Shown here: positions 32,150 through 42,529 of the stretch, in pieces
Numbering within the stretch: position 1 is the first letter of the stretch
How the letters are laid out: every line of letters starts with the position of its first letter
Source: Paratinospora sagittata
Lineage: Eukaryota > Streptophyta > Magnoliopsida > Ranunculales > Menispermaceae
Direction of reading: 5' to 3'
Length of the DNA stretch: 64,000 nt
NCBI GenBank assembly: GCA_035771175.1
Contig: CM069607.1
Coordinates: forward strand, 13,090,001-13,154,000
Position numbers and translations under genes: made by a program
The notes under the pieces: generated by a model
The model's database searches: none
What the model was told of the DNA's origin: nothing
Seen by the model: the letters and a program-made list of their open reading frames with translations, nothing else

Positions 32150-33516
32150 TGTCACACCCCGCCCAGAAGCTCCTAAACCGGCGAAAAACTCACAGTCGAG
32201 GCGCAAATGCATTATAACGATAATCGAGTACGTAGGAACACAATAATGTACAAGTCTAATTTTATTAATTTCTGAATATATTTTTGTACATGAAATAGTA
32301 TAGGGAACATCCTCCCAAAATCCCCAATGAATAAACAAAGGGATACAACATGTGGGCCCAAAAACCTCTACCCAGTCCACCCTAATCTCCTGAGAAAAAT
32401 TGGATAACAACGGGGTGAGCTACATGCCCAGTGGGTAAAATAGTTCGTGAATATAACAATTAATAAAGAAAACTTCATAATCAAATATCATAAATACACA
32501 TCAGAGCATCATAATCAATACAACATGTATGTATGCGTGACACCGTCTCGTATTGGTATCATAATTGTACGTCGCCTGAGTTCACGTATAGATGTCCCTC
32601 CCCATAAGTAGCCGGGTTCTCATTGTACGTCCCTCCTCAGGAACGACACCCTGGATTCACGTACAGATGTCCCTTCCCAGGGAAACCCGGGTTCTCATTG
32701 TACGTCCATCTTCAGAGAAATATCAATAATAGTTACCATTGCTTCTAACTATTATGTGGATCACAAACCACATACGTCCCTAGGTGGTGCTTATGTGTGA
32801 TGCCAATGATGAACAGGTCCAGTCTTTACTAACATTAGACAGGATTTGGCAACGTATGGTGATCCTTATCGGGGTCGGTATCACTACGTGCACAATTAGG
32901 ACATTCAGTATTACTTGTACAAGCTGATAGCTTTCAAATAAGACTAACCAGATCAGTCTCCAGCTTGAGAGGTGAGACACGAGGTCTACTTAAATACCAA
33001 TCGTCTAGAGCAGCACGCTGCCTCCCGTTCACTATTTAAAGTTACTGAGGACAAGACTTTGTCTGGTTGAGCCAGATTGACTACTAATCCGACATCGCAA
33101 TAGTATAATACATGAACTCCAAATATACAGGCATAAGTATGATAGGTATGAACATTATACGCAATAATGCAGTGTAAATGAATACTAGACATAATGATAA
33201 ATGAATGTAACTTTAATAAAAGTCATAAGACACGCAAACTTATGTTTCATTCTCCACCTTCAGATAATAACTCCTTCGAGAACTTGCGCCTTCCCCCGAG
33301 CAGAACCTTGTTGCACTGTGAAGAGAATCTCACAGAGAGAAGAGATAAACTCAAGGAAAATAAGAGAGAGAAGAGAGAAATCAAGTGATTTGGTGTAAGA
33401 AATAAGCGCGAGGGGAGGGGGTTCCTTAAATAGGAAAAAACTGCCCAAACCTTCAGGGGGACTTCCCGAAGTTCAATTATTTTTTTCTTTTTTATGTGCA
33501 ATCCTAGGGTATTACA
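32150..33516 (-). repeat. Gy1 5' LTR (1367 bp)
   Basis: It pairs with 19780-21095. It contains two copies of the about 51-bp block (near 32585 and 32660) where the 3' LTR has one. The U3 inverted repeat is shortened. The flanking duplication ACAAC follows at 33517-33521. Confidence 0.92.
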
Positions 33517-33521
33517 ACAAC

Positions 33522-33711
33522 GATTTAGAGTGGTTCGGTTCCCCTTGAACCTACGTTTACTACCCAATCACCTCGATCAGGATTTTCCAATACGTTATTG
33601 GCTAGTTAACTTACGGGCGTGACTAGAAGCCATTTACATTAACCAACACAAAGGCTTGGTTAGCAAGCCACACACGTTAACCTACACAAGGGTTTGGTCA
33701 GAAAGCCACAC
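33522..33711 (-). repeat. Copia-B 5' LTR fragment with AAGCCC-TTG units
   Basis: The reverse complement matches 60640-60925. Units such as GGCTTTCTAACCAAGCCCTTG are repeated, followed by TAGTGGACGTAGGTTCAAGG. It was joined to 19631-19779 before Gy1 inserted and to 34534-34600 before the hAT element inserted. Confidence 0.8.
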
Positions 33712-34533
33712 TAGGGGTGTTCATCAACCCGACCAATCCGACCAACCTGACCGAACTGAACCTTTTGGGTTGGTTTGGGTTGGGTTAAATAAGTAGTTTG
33801 GGTTCGGTTGGGTTCTAAAATACCTAACGGGATCGATTTGGGTTGGGTCACGGGTTCAACCTATAAAAAACCGAATAACCCGACCCAAATCGAACCCTAG
33901 TATTAGTCTCAAAGTCATAAATTTTACAATTACATATTTATGATTTAGAGCTTTAGTACTTTCAAAAAAAAAAAAAAGCTTACCAATGTGGAGCTTAACA
34001 ATCATAATAACTTAAAATTGATTTTTTTTTTAATCTTTTTTGTGTCTTTTTTGGTTTGACCGTGTACTTGTGTCTTTTACTTAATCTACCTTATCCGTTC
34101 TTATGTGTGTTTTTCCAACTGTTCGATAAGAATTTTCAGTATTTAACCATTGACACTTTTTAGCCATGTAAAAGTAAGCCCTTGTAAGAAGTTGTGTTCA
34201 TATCAAGTTTTAAAGACGTAAACCAACAAGAGAATTGCATCATCATCATGAGCATGAGTTTCATAATCACCAATCTAAGCCATTGTAATAGCATACTGTA
34301 AATATTGGGTAAAAGAAAAAGGCCACCATAATTTGCTTTGTAGCAATTATTTTGCAAATTATTGTTCGAAGTTTTCAAAATTAGGCCCAAGTCCAACCCG
34401 ATCTACCGACCCAACCCAAACCGAACCCAAACTATTTGGGTTGGGTTGGGTTTCAAATTTAGTAACCTGAGCTGTGTGGGTTGGGTTAGATTTTGACTTC
34501 AAATCGACCCAACCCAACCCATGTACACCCCTA
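33712..34533. mobile_element. Non-autonomous hAT-like element, 822 bp
   Basis: Termini are TAGGGGTGTTCAT and, inverted, TAGGGGTGTACAT. Perfect 8-bp target duplications AGCCACAC lie at 33704-33711 and 34534-34541. Subterminal GGGTTGGGTT/AACCCAACCC repeats occupy about 33755-33895 and 34385-34525. There is no transposase-like frame. Plant elements with TAGGGGTGT ends and an 8-bp duplication belong to the hAT superfamily. Confidence 0.9.
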
Positions 34534-34600
34534 AGCCACACACACTAACCAACACAAGGGCTTGGTTAGAAAGCGACACACTAGCTTACACAAGGGCTTG

Positions 34601-36545
34601 TGTAACAACTCACATTCACAATGGGCGTCACAATGACGTAGATTACCCAACTCTAGATATTTGTATAAATATTTGATGCGTGTTATACTTGTATTTTGAT
34701 CATATATATAATGTATGCTTTCTATTTATTACTTACATAATGATGTGTCTAATGCATGCTATTTTAGAGAATTATCATTATTAATATTGTCATTTTTGGT
34801 GTTAATGACATTAATAGTGATAATAATACACATCACTAAAAGTAATATATTAATAGTGACATATTAACACATTTATACTAATGTATGTGTCATTAATAAT
34901 ATATGGGTCATTTCGACCAAAATTAGAATTTGAGATGATAAGTTGATTGGAGTGAAAAAAGAAATTAATGAAAAAGAAGAAGAAGAAAAAGGTTCATTAA
35001 ATTGCCAAGTGTCACATGAGGAGCATGTGCCCATATTAAAAAAAGAGACCCAACCCATTCTCTCTTTCATTCACGATTTGGAAGAGAGAAAAAGAAAAGA
35101 AAGGAGAAGGAAGAGGAGAAAGAAGGGAGAGAAATGGGGAAAAGAGATTTTAGTGTTCCAAGAGGGGGTTTTGAGCCAAATCTTCACCAAAGTTGGTATT
35201 TTTGGTAAGTTTCTTCTTAAAATCTCTCTCTAATGTAGATGCTAGCTTTATTTTGACCTAGGTTTTGATATAAGTTGTTGTTTTGGGGGGAGATTTAACC
35301 TAGGTATGGGTTGCATGTTTGTAATGAACTCTTGGGTGATTTGGAGTACAATGGTAGTTATTTCCCTAATTTCCACCAAGATATTGTTGGGGTTATCTTG
35401 TAATGGACTAGGCCCAATTTATGGACCTAAGGTTTTGTATTGTCAATGCATGTGAACTATGTTGGGATTTTGGATAAATGTCAGCATTTCATGATGTTAA
35501 TTTAGGTTTTCCATGGTGGAAATACATGGATTAGTACAAATTAATCTTGTAGAGAATTTTTCCTAATTTAGGCATGGGTTATGCCTAAGGTGTGAAATTG
35601 GAATTTATGATGGTTTGTGATAATTCTACATGGCTTAGAGTGATTAATGATTTAATTGACCTAAATTGATCCAATTAATCATTGTAGAGACGTTTCCCAA
35701 AATTTGGGCCATTTTGTATTTATGATCTCTAAATATTAAATTGAGTTGATTTGTATTTAATTGGGCATAAATTAGGTTGTTTCATGTTCTAAATTAACCC
35801 ATATTGGCTATGTTATGGGTTAAGCCTATTTGTTGGCTTGACCCCATGATAAGGCGTAATTAATGTTATGGCTTGAATGTTGATAATTATAGTAAATTGA
35901 ATGGGTTATGATCAAATTATTGTGGATTGGGTTGATTGGCATAATAATTGGCCTATATTTTGGCCTAAGCCTAGATATTACAAAAATCGTGCAATTGGCC
36001 ATGACTGGGTTGAATTAATATGCATGAACATGAAATTGGGCATGATGGATGCCTATGGGTTGGACATTGATAATTTGGGTTGAATCATGAATTATGGATA
36101 TATTTATGTGCATTTGGGATTGTGGGGCTATGTAGTATTTTGGCATAGACTATGATGGTGATTGATGAATTGGCCTAAGTTAGATATGTTGGGACTTAAG
36201 TTAGGAATTTGCAAATATTGGGAATATTATGGAATTTATGCAATTGGGCATATATGGCTTGCATTTGATCAATGTTGTGTGAATTTGACTCATTTCAGGA
36301 ACATTAGACTGGATTGGCCAAATTGGGTGTATTTTGGTTGGCTAATTGACTTGTGGTTGGTAGTGAGTATTTCTCACTTCATTTCTCCATTTATAGCATT
36401 GTATTTATATGAAATTGGATTGTTGAATGATATGCATCCTATTATATATATGTGCATTGTGTTTTGAGAACATGAGCATGGATTTTTTACGCATTGGATT
36501 TGCCTTGGGTATTTTGGATTAAATACCTTGGTATTGTTCGTCTTT
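34601..36545 (+). repeat. Gypsy LTR, partial (LTR-E)
   Basis: It begins TGTAACAACTCACATTC. Like the LTR at 50578-55782 (read on the minus strand) it has a purine-rich AGAAG/GGAGA stretch (35060-35150) and later TTGTATTGTCAATGCATGTGAA, matching a similar phrase in that LTR. No gene: the frames at 34943-35233 and 35901-36467 are low-complexity chance frames. The right end abuts copia-B LTR sequence without a recognised LTR terminus or duplication, so it is probably truncated. Confidence 0.6.
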
Positions 36546-36663
36546 CTACATAGCAAGTAAGCACTGAAACAACTAGATCAAAGAAATTAGTACCGTGATC
36601 ATATTGTTTATTAACATCAAAACATTTAGGAGAATACTAAGTGGAAAACTACTTAGGTTAACA
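36546..36663 (-). repeat. Start of copia-B 5' LTR
   Basis: The minus strand begins TGTTAACCTAAG at 36663, then ATGTTTTGATGTTAATAAAC and CTAGTTGTTTCAGTGCT. The same words open the plus-strand LTR near 44600-44690. The flank ATGAC follows at 36664-36668. Confidence 0.7.
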
Positions 36664-36786
36664 ATGACATAATATTATTTTCTTTGGGCCTCCTAGGTCT
36701 TAATGAGGGCTCCCATTAGTTCTCACTGCTTAATCTCACATGTGGTTGTTGTTCCTCTTAAGGTTTTGCTTAATTTTTTCTTTCGT
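36664..36786. other. Short spacer
   Basis: No feature recognised between the copia-B and Tork-like elements. Confidence 0.4.
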
Positions 36787-37400
36787 TGTTGCAAGTATGA
36801 ATAGGTGAGGCTACAAAGTACGAGAATACTCAATGTGGATCTAATACAAGAGATACTTAAAACAAACTTGTTTATTGATATGTACAATAAACCAAACAAA
36901 GATTATATTAATGAAGACGTTGAAGATAACTATGTAAGTGTATTTGTAGAAATCATTTGAATACACATCCCGTAAATCGAAATAAATTAAATAGAAAATC
37001 GAAAACATTACCAATATCGTCTCGAGGGTGCTCCACGCGTTTAATGTTGTCACGATGATTGGGACCACAATGTCACGGGTTCCCAATGTATTCCACAGTC
37101 CAAAAGCCCCACTCTCTACTCAATGAAAATTCTCTGCGATTTTCTCGTGTATTTTACCATGTTCACATCTCCTTAATTTATTGGCATTTTAGATAATCAA
37201 ATCTCTTTGTTTCTCTCTAATTTGGGATGTGGTGGAGATAGGATAACTATCAAACAATAGTTATCTTAAGGTGATTATTAAGGGGTTATCCAATTAGATA
37301 ACTCAAGATAATAATAATCTAATTATGATAAACATTATCAAAATCTAAGATCTCCAACTATATGAACAAATTCCAACATCTACCACTCGCACATGATGTG
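36787..37400 (-). repeat. Tork-like 3' LTR and polypurine tract
   Basis: The LTR starts TGTTGGAATTTG at 37378 on the minus strand, preceded by a purine-rich GTGCGAGTGGTAGA. It ends near 36787 with CTTGCAACA. The last five outside bases TTCGT have no partner at the other end. Confidence 0.72.
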
Positions 37401-38499
37401 TACTTAGGAGTATATAGGTCGAACACATCATGGGCGCCCTGAATTTGATCCATACAGTGTTATCTCCCACTCGCACATGGTGTGAATGACAAATACTAAT
37501 CTTCAATGAGGAAGTGATAAGCTAATGGACAATATGACCGTGAGAGCATCTACATTCGGGAGCTCTATACTCGTAACTCATGACGAGCCAACATAGAGAT
37601 ATCTACCATTTTAAAAGAATGTTAGTGCCTCAAAATGCCCTAGGTTCATTTATTCACATCTGTTCAAATATTCCCTATCCCTCTAGGGCAATACTTAAAC
37701 CTCAAAAAATCTAATAATATATTCTTACTTATATTGCCATCCTAAATGATGCAAGAGTATCATGCGATTAAGAATATACTACAGAGATGTGATTCTAAAG
37801 AATTTTCCTTTCGCCCTTACACTACTAGGTTTAGAAGTAATCGTTTTCCCAGTATTCACTCATGACATTGGGTGACTTACCAAAGTAGCAGACATTAAGA
37901 CTTCACTTCATGGTGTAGTCAAAAGTAACGAAGGGCATCCCATTAGTCTCATATAGAAATGGACATATCTGAACTCACATAGTGAGGAAACAAGGATCTT
38001 TTACTCATTTTCTAAGTGGTCGACTTACACATGTAATGTAAAATTACATGCTATAGTTGAGGAACTCTTATTCAAAAGAGCTATGTTCTACTCAAAACAC
38101 TGTACAAATTTTTAGTCTAGTCGCATCTATGCGCCTAACTCGAGTTCCTAAGAGCTCGCATATCCAGTAAGGATCTCTTATTCGGCAACATGCTTAATGG
38201 ATAGTGGGTAAATCCATTATCGGTCTTCAAAAATAGACCTCATCTTAATTCCAATCAAGGTGACATATCATCATAAAATGACCTATTGCCATTCAAAGCA
38301 AGATTAGTCAAATGTCTCATCTCTGCTCACTCTACATGAAGCGCCAGAGGTGATTGCTCGTGTGAGTAAGCTAATCATGCCTGTGAACATACTGTTATGT
38401 GTGTTGGTGCTAGTAATAATAGATCAAATACAAACAACCATAATAAAAAATGAGAAATTTATTAAATGGTTTAATAAAATAAGTCCGTTACATAAAAAA

Positions 38500-40395
38500 A
38501 ACTGATTATATCCTATGCAAACCCAAGGATTTAACATGTGCAAGGAAAACATCTCTAGCGATTGGCTTAGTCAACGGATCAGCCATCATCCAATGTGAAA
38601 AAATATGTTGTATTTAGACTTCTCCTTGTGCTATTATGTCTCAAACAAAATTATACTTAATGTCTAGATGCTTGGCCTTGCCATGGAATTTGGGATCTCT
38701 GGTGTAAGCAATCACAACTTGGCTATCACTATAGATGGTGACCGATTTAGATGCGTTATGAACTACCTATAAATGTTGCAAAAACCGTCGAAGCCAAATA
38801 GCCTCTTTTACCGCTGCAGAGCAGGCTAAAAACTCAGCTTCCATGGTAGATAGAGCAATACACGTCTGCTTCTTGCTACTCTATGATATTGTACCATTGT
38901 TCAGCAAGAAAGCATATTCTGAGGTAGATTTGCGTTCATCTGGGTCACCGCCCCAATCAGCATCGAAGTAGCCCAATAAACGCATGTCAGTATTATGATA
39001 ACATAAGCACAAGTCCATTGTGCCTTTCCAATATCTCAGAATTCTCATCACTGCTTTCCAATGTGCTTCTCCGGGATTTGCTTGATAACGACTGACCAGA
39101 GTGACTGAATAACAAATATTTGGTCGAGTACACATCATTGCGTACATCAAACTTCCAATAGCACTGGCGTAAGGGACTTTTGAAATCTTTTGTTTTTCAG
39201 AAGGAGTATTAGGGCACATATCATGACTAAGGGGTATTCCTTTTGTGATTGGTGTATCTATGGGCTTGCAATTTTGCATGTTGAATCGTTCAAGGATTGT
39301 TTTAATATATTGATCTTGAGACAGAGCCAAGATTCTTTTTGAACGATTTCTACGAATTTTCATATCCAGTATGAAATTTGCCTCACCCATGTCTTTCATG
39401 TCGAATGTGGAAGACAACCAATCTTTGATCATGATTATGAATGTCATGTCATTCCCAACAAGGAGAATATTATCCACATGTAAGGACAAGAAGACAAAAT
39501 GCGTTCCTGAACGTTTAATATAGACACAATGGTCTTCATCAGTCATTGTGAATCCATAGGATGACACAGCCTGATGAAATCTCAAATACCTTTGTTTGGA
39601 TGATTGCTTAAGACCATATATTGATCGTTTGAGCTTGCGAACCTTGCGCTCTTGGTCTTTAGCTACAAACCCCATAGGTTGTTGCATTTAAATTTCTTCA
39701 TTCAGTTCACCATTTAAAAATGTTGTTTTTACATCCATTTGATGTAATTCTAAGTCCAAATATGCAATGATAGCTAAAAGAAATCGAATAGATACAAATC
39801 TTATAACTGGTGAGAATGTTTCTTCATAATCTATTCCTTCTTGTTGGGAATAACCCTTAGTGACTAATTGTGCCTTATACCTCTCAATGGATCCATCTGC
39901 TTTGTGTTTGATTTTGAGAACCCATTTGTTCCTTATTGCTTTTCGCCCAGATTGAAGATCAACCAAGTCCCAGTCATGATTAATCCGCATTGACTCCATT
40001 TCTTCTGTCATGGCTTTCATCCACTGATTACTAGCATCAGATGAAAGAACTTCTTGGATTGTTTTTGGCTCACTTTCATCATGTGGAGCTATCATGAAAG
40101 CTCCGCCTTCGATCTCAAAATGACGGCGAGGTATGCTTTTACCAGTGTATCTTCGTAACTGATCCTCAGAAACAATAGGAGGTGATCTGACCCTCCCACT
40201 CGGATGAAGCTCATCATGAGCATCATCATCGATTGCCTCCGTTGGCGCATTAGGATCATTATTTTCTAGATCTAATTTGTGTAAGGGAAGATCCTCAGTT
40301 GCTTCAGGTTTGCTAGGAAAGTCGTTCTCTACAAAAGTGGCATCTCTAGATTCGTACTCTGTGAAAACTTGTTCTTCGTTTTCTCCTATGAACAC
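38500..40395 (-). pseudogene. Tork-like RT and RNase H
   Basis: RT: NKWVLKIKHKADGSIERYKAQLV, GIDYEETFSPVIR and LHQMDVKTTFLNGELNEEI. After a single in-frame stop at 39688 come the rest of RT (VRKLKRSIYGLKQS) and the catalytic box HVDNILLVGND, where YVDD is expected. RNase H: after another stop at 38881, STMEAEFLACSAA and IYSDSQVVIA near 38830-38700. The frames on both sides of 39688 are contiguous, so only point changes separate them. Confidence 0.87.
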
Positions 40396-40419
40396 ATACC
40401 TTTTTGAGTGTTCAGAGTA

Positions 40420-41150
40420 TCAGATAAATATGGATTTCTTGCCTCGTGGTCCTAATTCTCCATATCGTTGGGATGGTGAGTGTACATACGCTGCTGATCC
40501 CCATGATCTTAAATTGCTCAAATAAGGTTTTCTACCTGTCCAAAGCTCATAAGGAGTTGAGGGTACTGATTTAGAAGGAACACGGTTGAGAATGTACACC
40601 GTAGTCATCAAAACATCTCCCCAATAAGAAATTAGAAGATTCGATTGAGACATCATTGATTGAACTATGTCTAACAAAGTTATGTTTCTTCATTGTACAG
40701 GACCATTTTGTTGGGGGTGCCAGGGATTGTTAGATGTCTAGCCGTCCCTTTTTCATCATAGAATTCTTTGAATTGATCAGAAAGGTATTCATGACCTCGA
40801 TCAGTTTGAAACGCTTTAATATGTCTATCAAGGTGGTTTTCAACTAGTGATACATATTTCTTGAAACAGTCTAATGCTTCAGATTTGTGGGATATCAAGT
40901 AAATGTATCCAAAGCATGAAAATTCATCAATGAAGGTGATGAAATATAGAGCACCATGTCTTGCCTGTACGCTCATGGGTGCACAAATATCAGAATGAAT
41001 CAGTTGCAAAGGTTGTTCGACTCTTAAAGCCTGACCAAATGGTTTTCTAGTAGCTTTACCAGCCAAACAATGGGTACCTATGGGCAAGTCAATTTTTGGC
41101 AGAGAGCCTAAAAGGCCATCTCTTGCAAGTCTATATTCTATCATGCCCAA
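40420..41150 (-). pseudogene. Tork-like integrase
   Basis: It has LIHSDICAPMSVQARHGALY (first catalytic Asp), the FIDEFSCFGYIYL block and TDRGHEYLSDQFKEF (second Asp), then MVLYNEET near the third acidic site. After a frameshift at about 40680 the C-terminal part continues ([38 protein letters not shown]). The zinc-binding HHCC region upstream is only partly readable. Confidence 0.85.
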
Positions 41151-41458
41151 TATGTCCTAATCTAGCATGCCATACATTAACATCCAAAACATTATTTGAA
41201 GAAGATGTAACAAGAAAGAAACTACTACCATTTATTGAATTAATGTGATCAGTATCCATAAAATTGAGTTCCTAAGTATAACATTACACCAGTGGCATTG
41301 AAATTTAAATTGAAACCTAAATCTAGAAGGACAACTACTGAAACTAAATTTCGTCTGATGTCAGGTGCATAGAGGATCATGCAGAAGTAGGGTCTGACCA
41401 TCACGCAACATTAACTTGCAAGTGCCAATCCCTTTAACTTCAACTTTGGTATTGTTTC

Positions 41459-42491
41459 CTACATAGATCCATCGAGCTCCCACTGGAATCCGACATACTC
41501 TATGAAAGCTCCATGGTCTTTCCTCACATGGTTTGTTGCTCCTGAGTCAATTATCCACATTAGATGAGATTCAACAAGCAAACATATACTAGAAACAAAA
41601 CATTGAGAAAAAGTAGAATAAATTACCTTTTCCTTTCGTGGTTCAGTGCACTCTCGTGCAAAATGACCAAGGTTACCACAATTGTAGCATTTTATATCCT
41701 TTTTTTCCTTCTTGATACCACCACGTCTACCCCTTTTGTGACGATTATTATTTGATTTCATAACCTTTCCATTAGTAGGACCTTGCTTGCCTTTTTTGGT
41801 ATTTTTCTTGAACTGGTGGTACTTTCTTTTCTTTGAATCAGTTGATGCAGCAACCAGAGCCTGAGTAGAGGGCTTGGAAGCCTCCAAGCGCTCAACCTCT
41901 AACTTAACATGTCGAGCAATATCTTCAAACGTTTTGATACCATCATCATGGATCAAAGTGATCTTCATATGTTTCCAGTTCTGTGGAAGAGAGTAGACGA
42001 CTGCATGAATCTGCTGTTCATTCGTGAGAACATGCCCAACACTGTTCAGTTCATGAATCATGTTTGACATTTCACATAGATGTTGTTTCATCGTATGATG
42101 TTATCGTTTTACATACGTTTCAAACTTGATTGTTAGCTGCCGCATCTTAGTAGTAGAGGTCATCCCAAACTTCTCTTTAAGGGAAGTCCACATCTCTTGG
42201 GCAGTCACATACTGCTCAATATAGGCACATCAAGACATCCGTCATACTACTTAGTAGAGTGATGCATGCCAGGCTGTTCTTGCATTTTCACTGTTGAAAT
42301 GCTTCCATATCTTGCCTATGTTGAGCAGTGTTCCCACGTTTAGATTTAGACATGGTATGAGTTAAGGCTTCAAGAGCTTCTTGCTCCTCTAGTATGAATT
42401 GAACTCTTCGATGCCAAATGTCGAAGTTGTCCCCATTTAACTTTTCTCCCTTATTCAAGTCAACAATAATACTTTTGGTAGCAGAAGTCAT
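41459..42491 (-). pseudogene. Tork-like gag and protease
   Basis: The start is the ATG at 42491 (MTSATKSIIVDLNKG), then LNGDNFDIWHRRVQFILEE. A break lies between 42288 and 42091. The UBN2-type capsid follows (MIHELNSVGHVLTNEQQIHA, YSLPQNWKHMKITL), then a Lys/Arg-rich basic stretch and an intact knuckle CYNCGNLGHFAREC. The protease motif WIIDSGATNHV lies near 41530 and the frame stops at 41459. Confidence 0.87.
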
Positions 42492-42529
42492 AGCTCTAAA
42501 ATACAGACATTTTAATAGCACATATTAAT

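Larger units (their letters stand above)
19780..33516 (-). mobile_element. Gy1: complete Ty3/gypsy element with two extra ORFs
   Basis: LTRs lie at 32150-33516 (5') and 19780-21095 (3'), both TGTAATACCC...GTGTGACA. Target duplications are ACAAC at 19775-19779 and 33517-33521. The primer-binding site abuts the 5' LTR and a polypurine tract abuts the 3' LTR. Order from 5': PBS, AT-rich leader, ORF-X (interrupted by a solo LTR), hairpin leader, gag, protease, RT, RNase H, integrase with a chromodomain-like tail, small ORF3, PPT. It spans 13.7 kb, or about 10.9 kb without the inserted LTR. The integrase tail and LTR style suggest the chromovirus (Tekay-like) group. Every ORF has stops, and the protease, zinc knuckle and RT active sites are mutated, so it is inactive. 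Confidence 0.92.
15460..36663 (-). mobile_element. Copia-B: SIRE-like non-autonomous element with nested insertions
   Basis: The 5' LTR begins at 36663 with TGTTAACCTAAG (minus strand) and ends with GGGCCAACA at 19631, followed by a Met-tRNA primer-binding site. It is split by a gypsy LTR (34601-36545), an hAT element (33712-34533) and Gy1 (19780-33516). The internal region has a partial gag, then about 3 kb without any pol domain, a polypurine tract (15581-15600) and the first about 120 bp of the 3' LTR. The pieces at 19631-19779 and 33522-33711 match the continuous LTR end at about 60600-61074, which confirms that they were once joined. Confidence 0.8.

Noticed and set aside
33755..34525. 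Telomere-like GGGTTGGG repeats
   Set aside because: They are subterminal repeats of the hAT element with target duplications on both sides, not telomeric tracts.
34943..36467. Several plus-strand frames of 60-101 codons
   Set aside because: They lie in a gypsy LTR, are low-complexity (Lys/Glu-rich or Trp/Leu/Tyr-rich) and show no domain.
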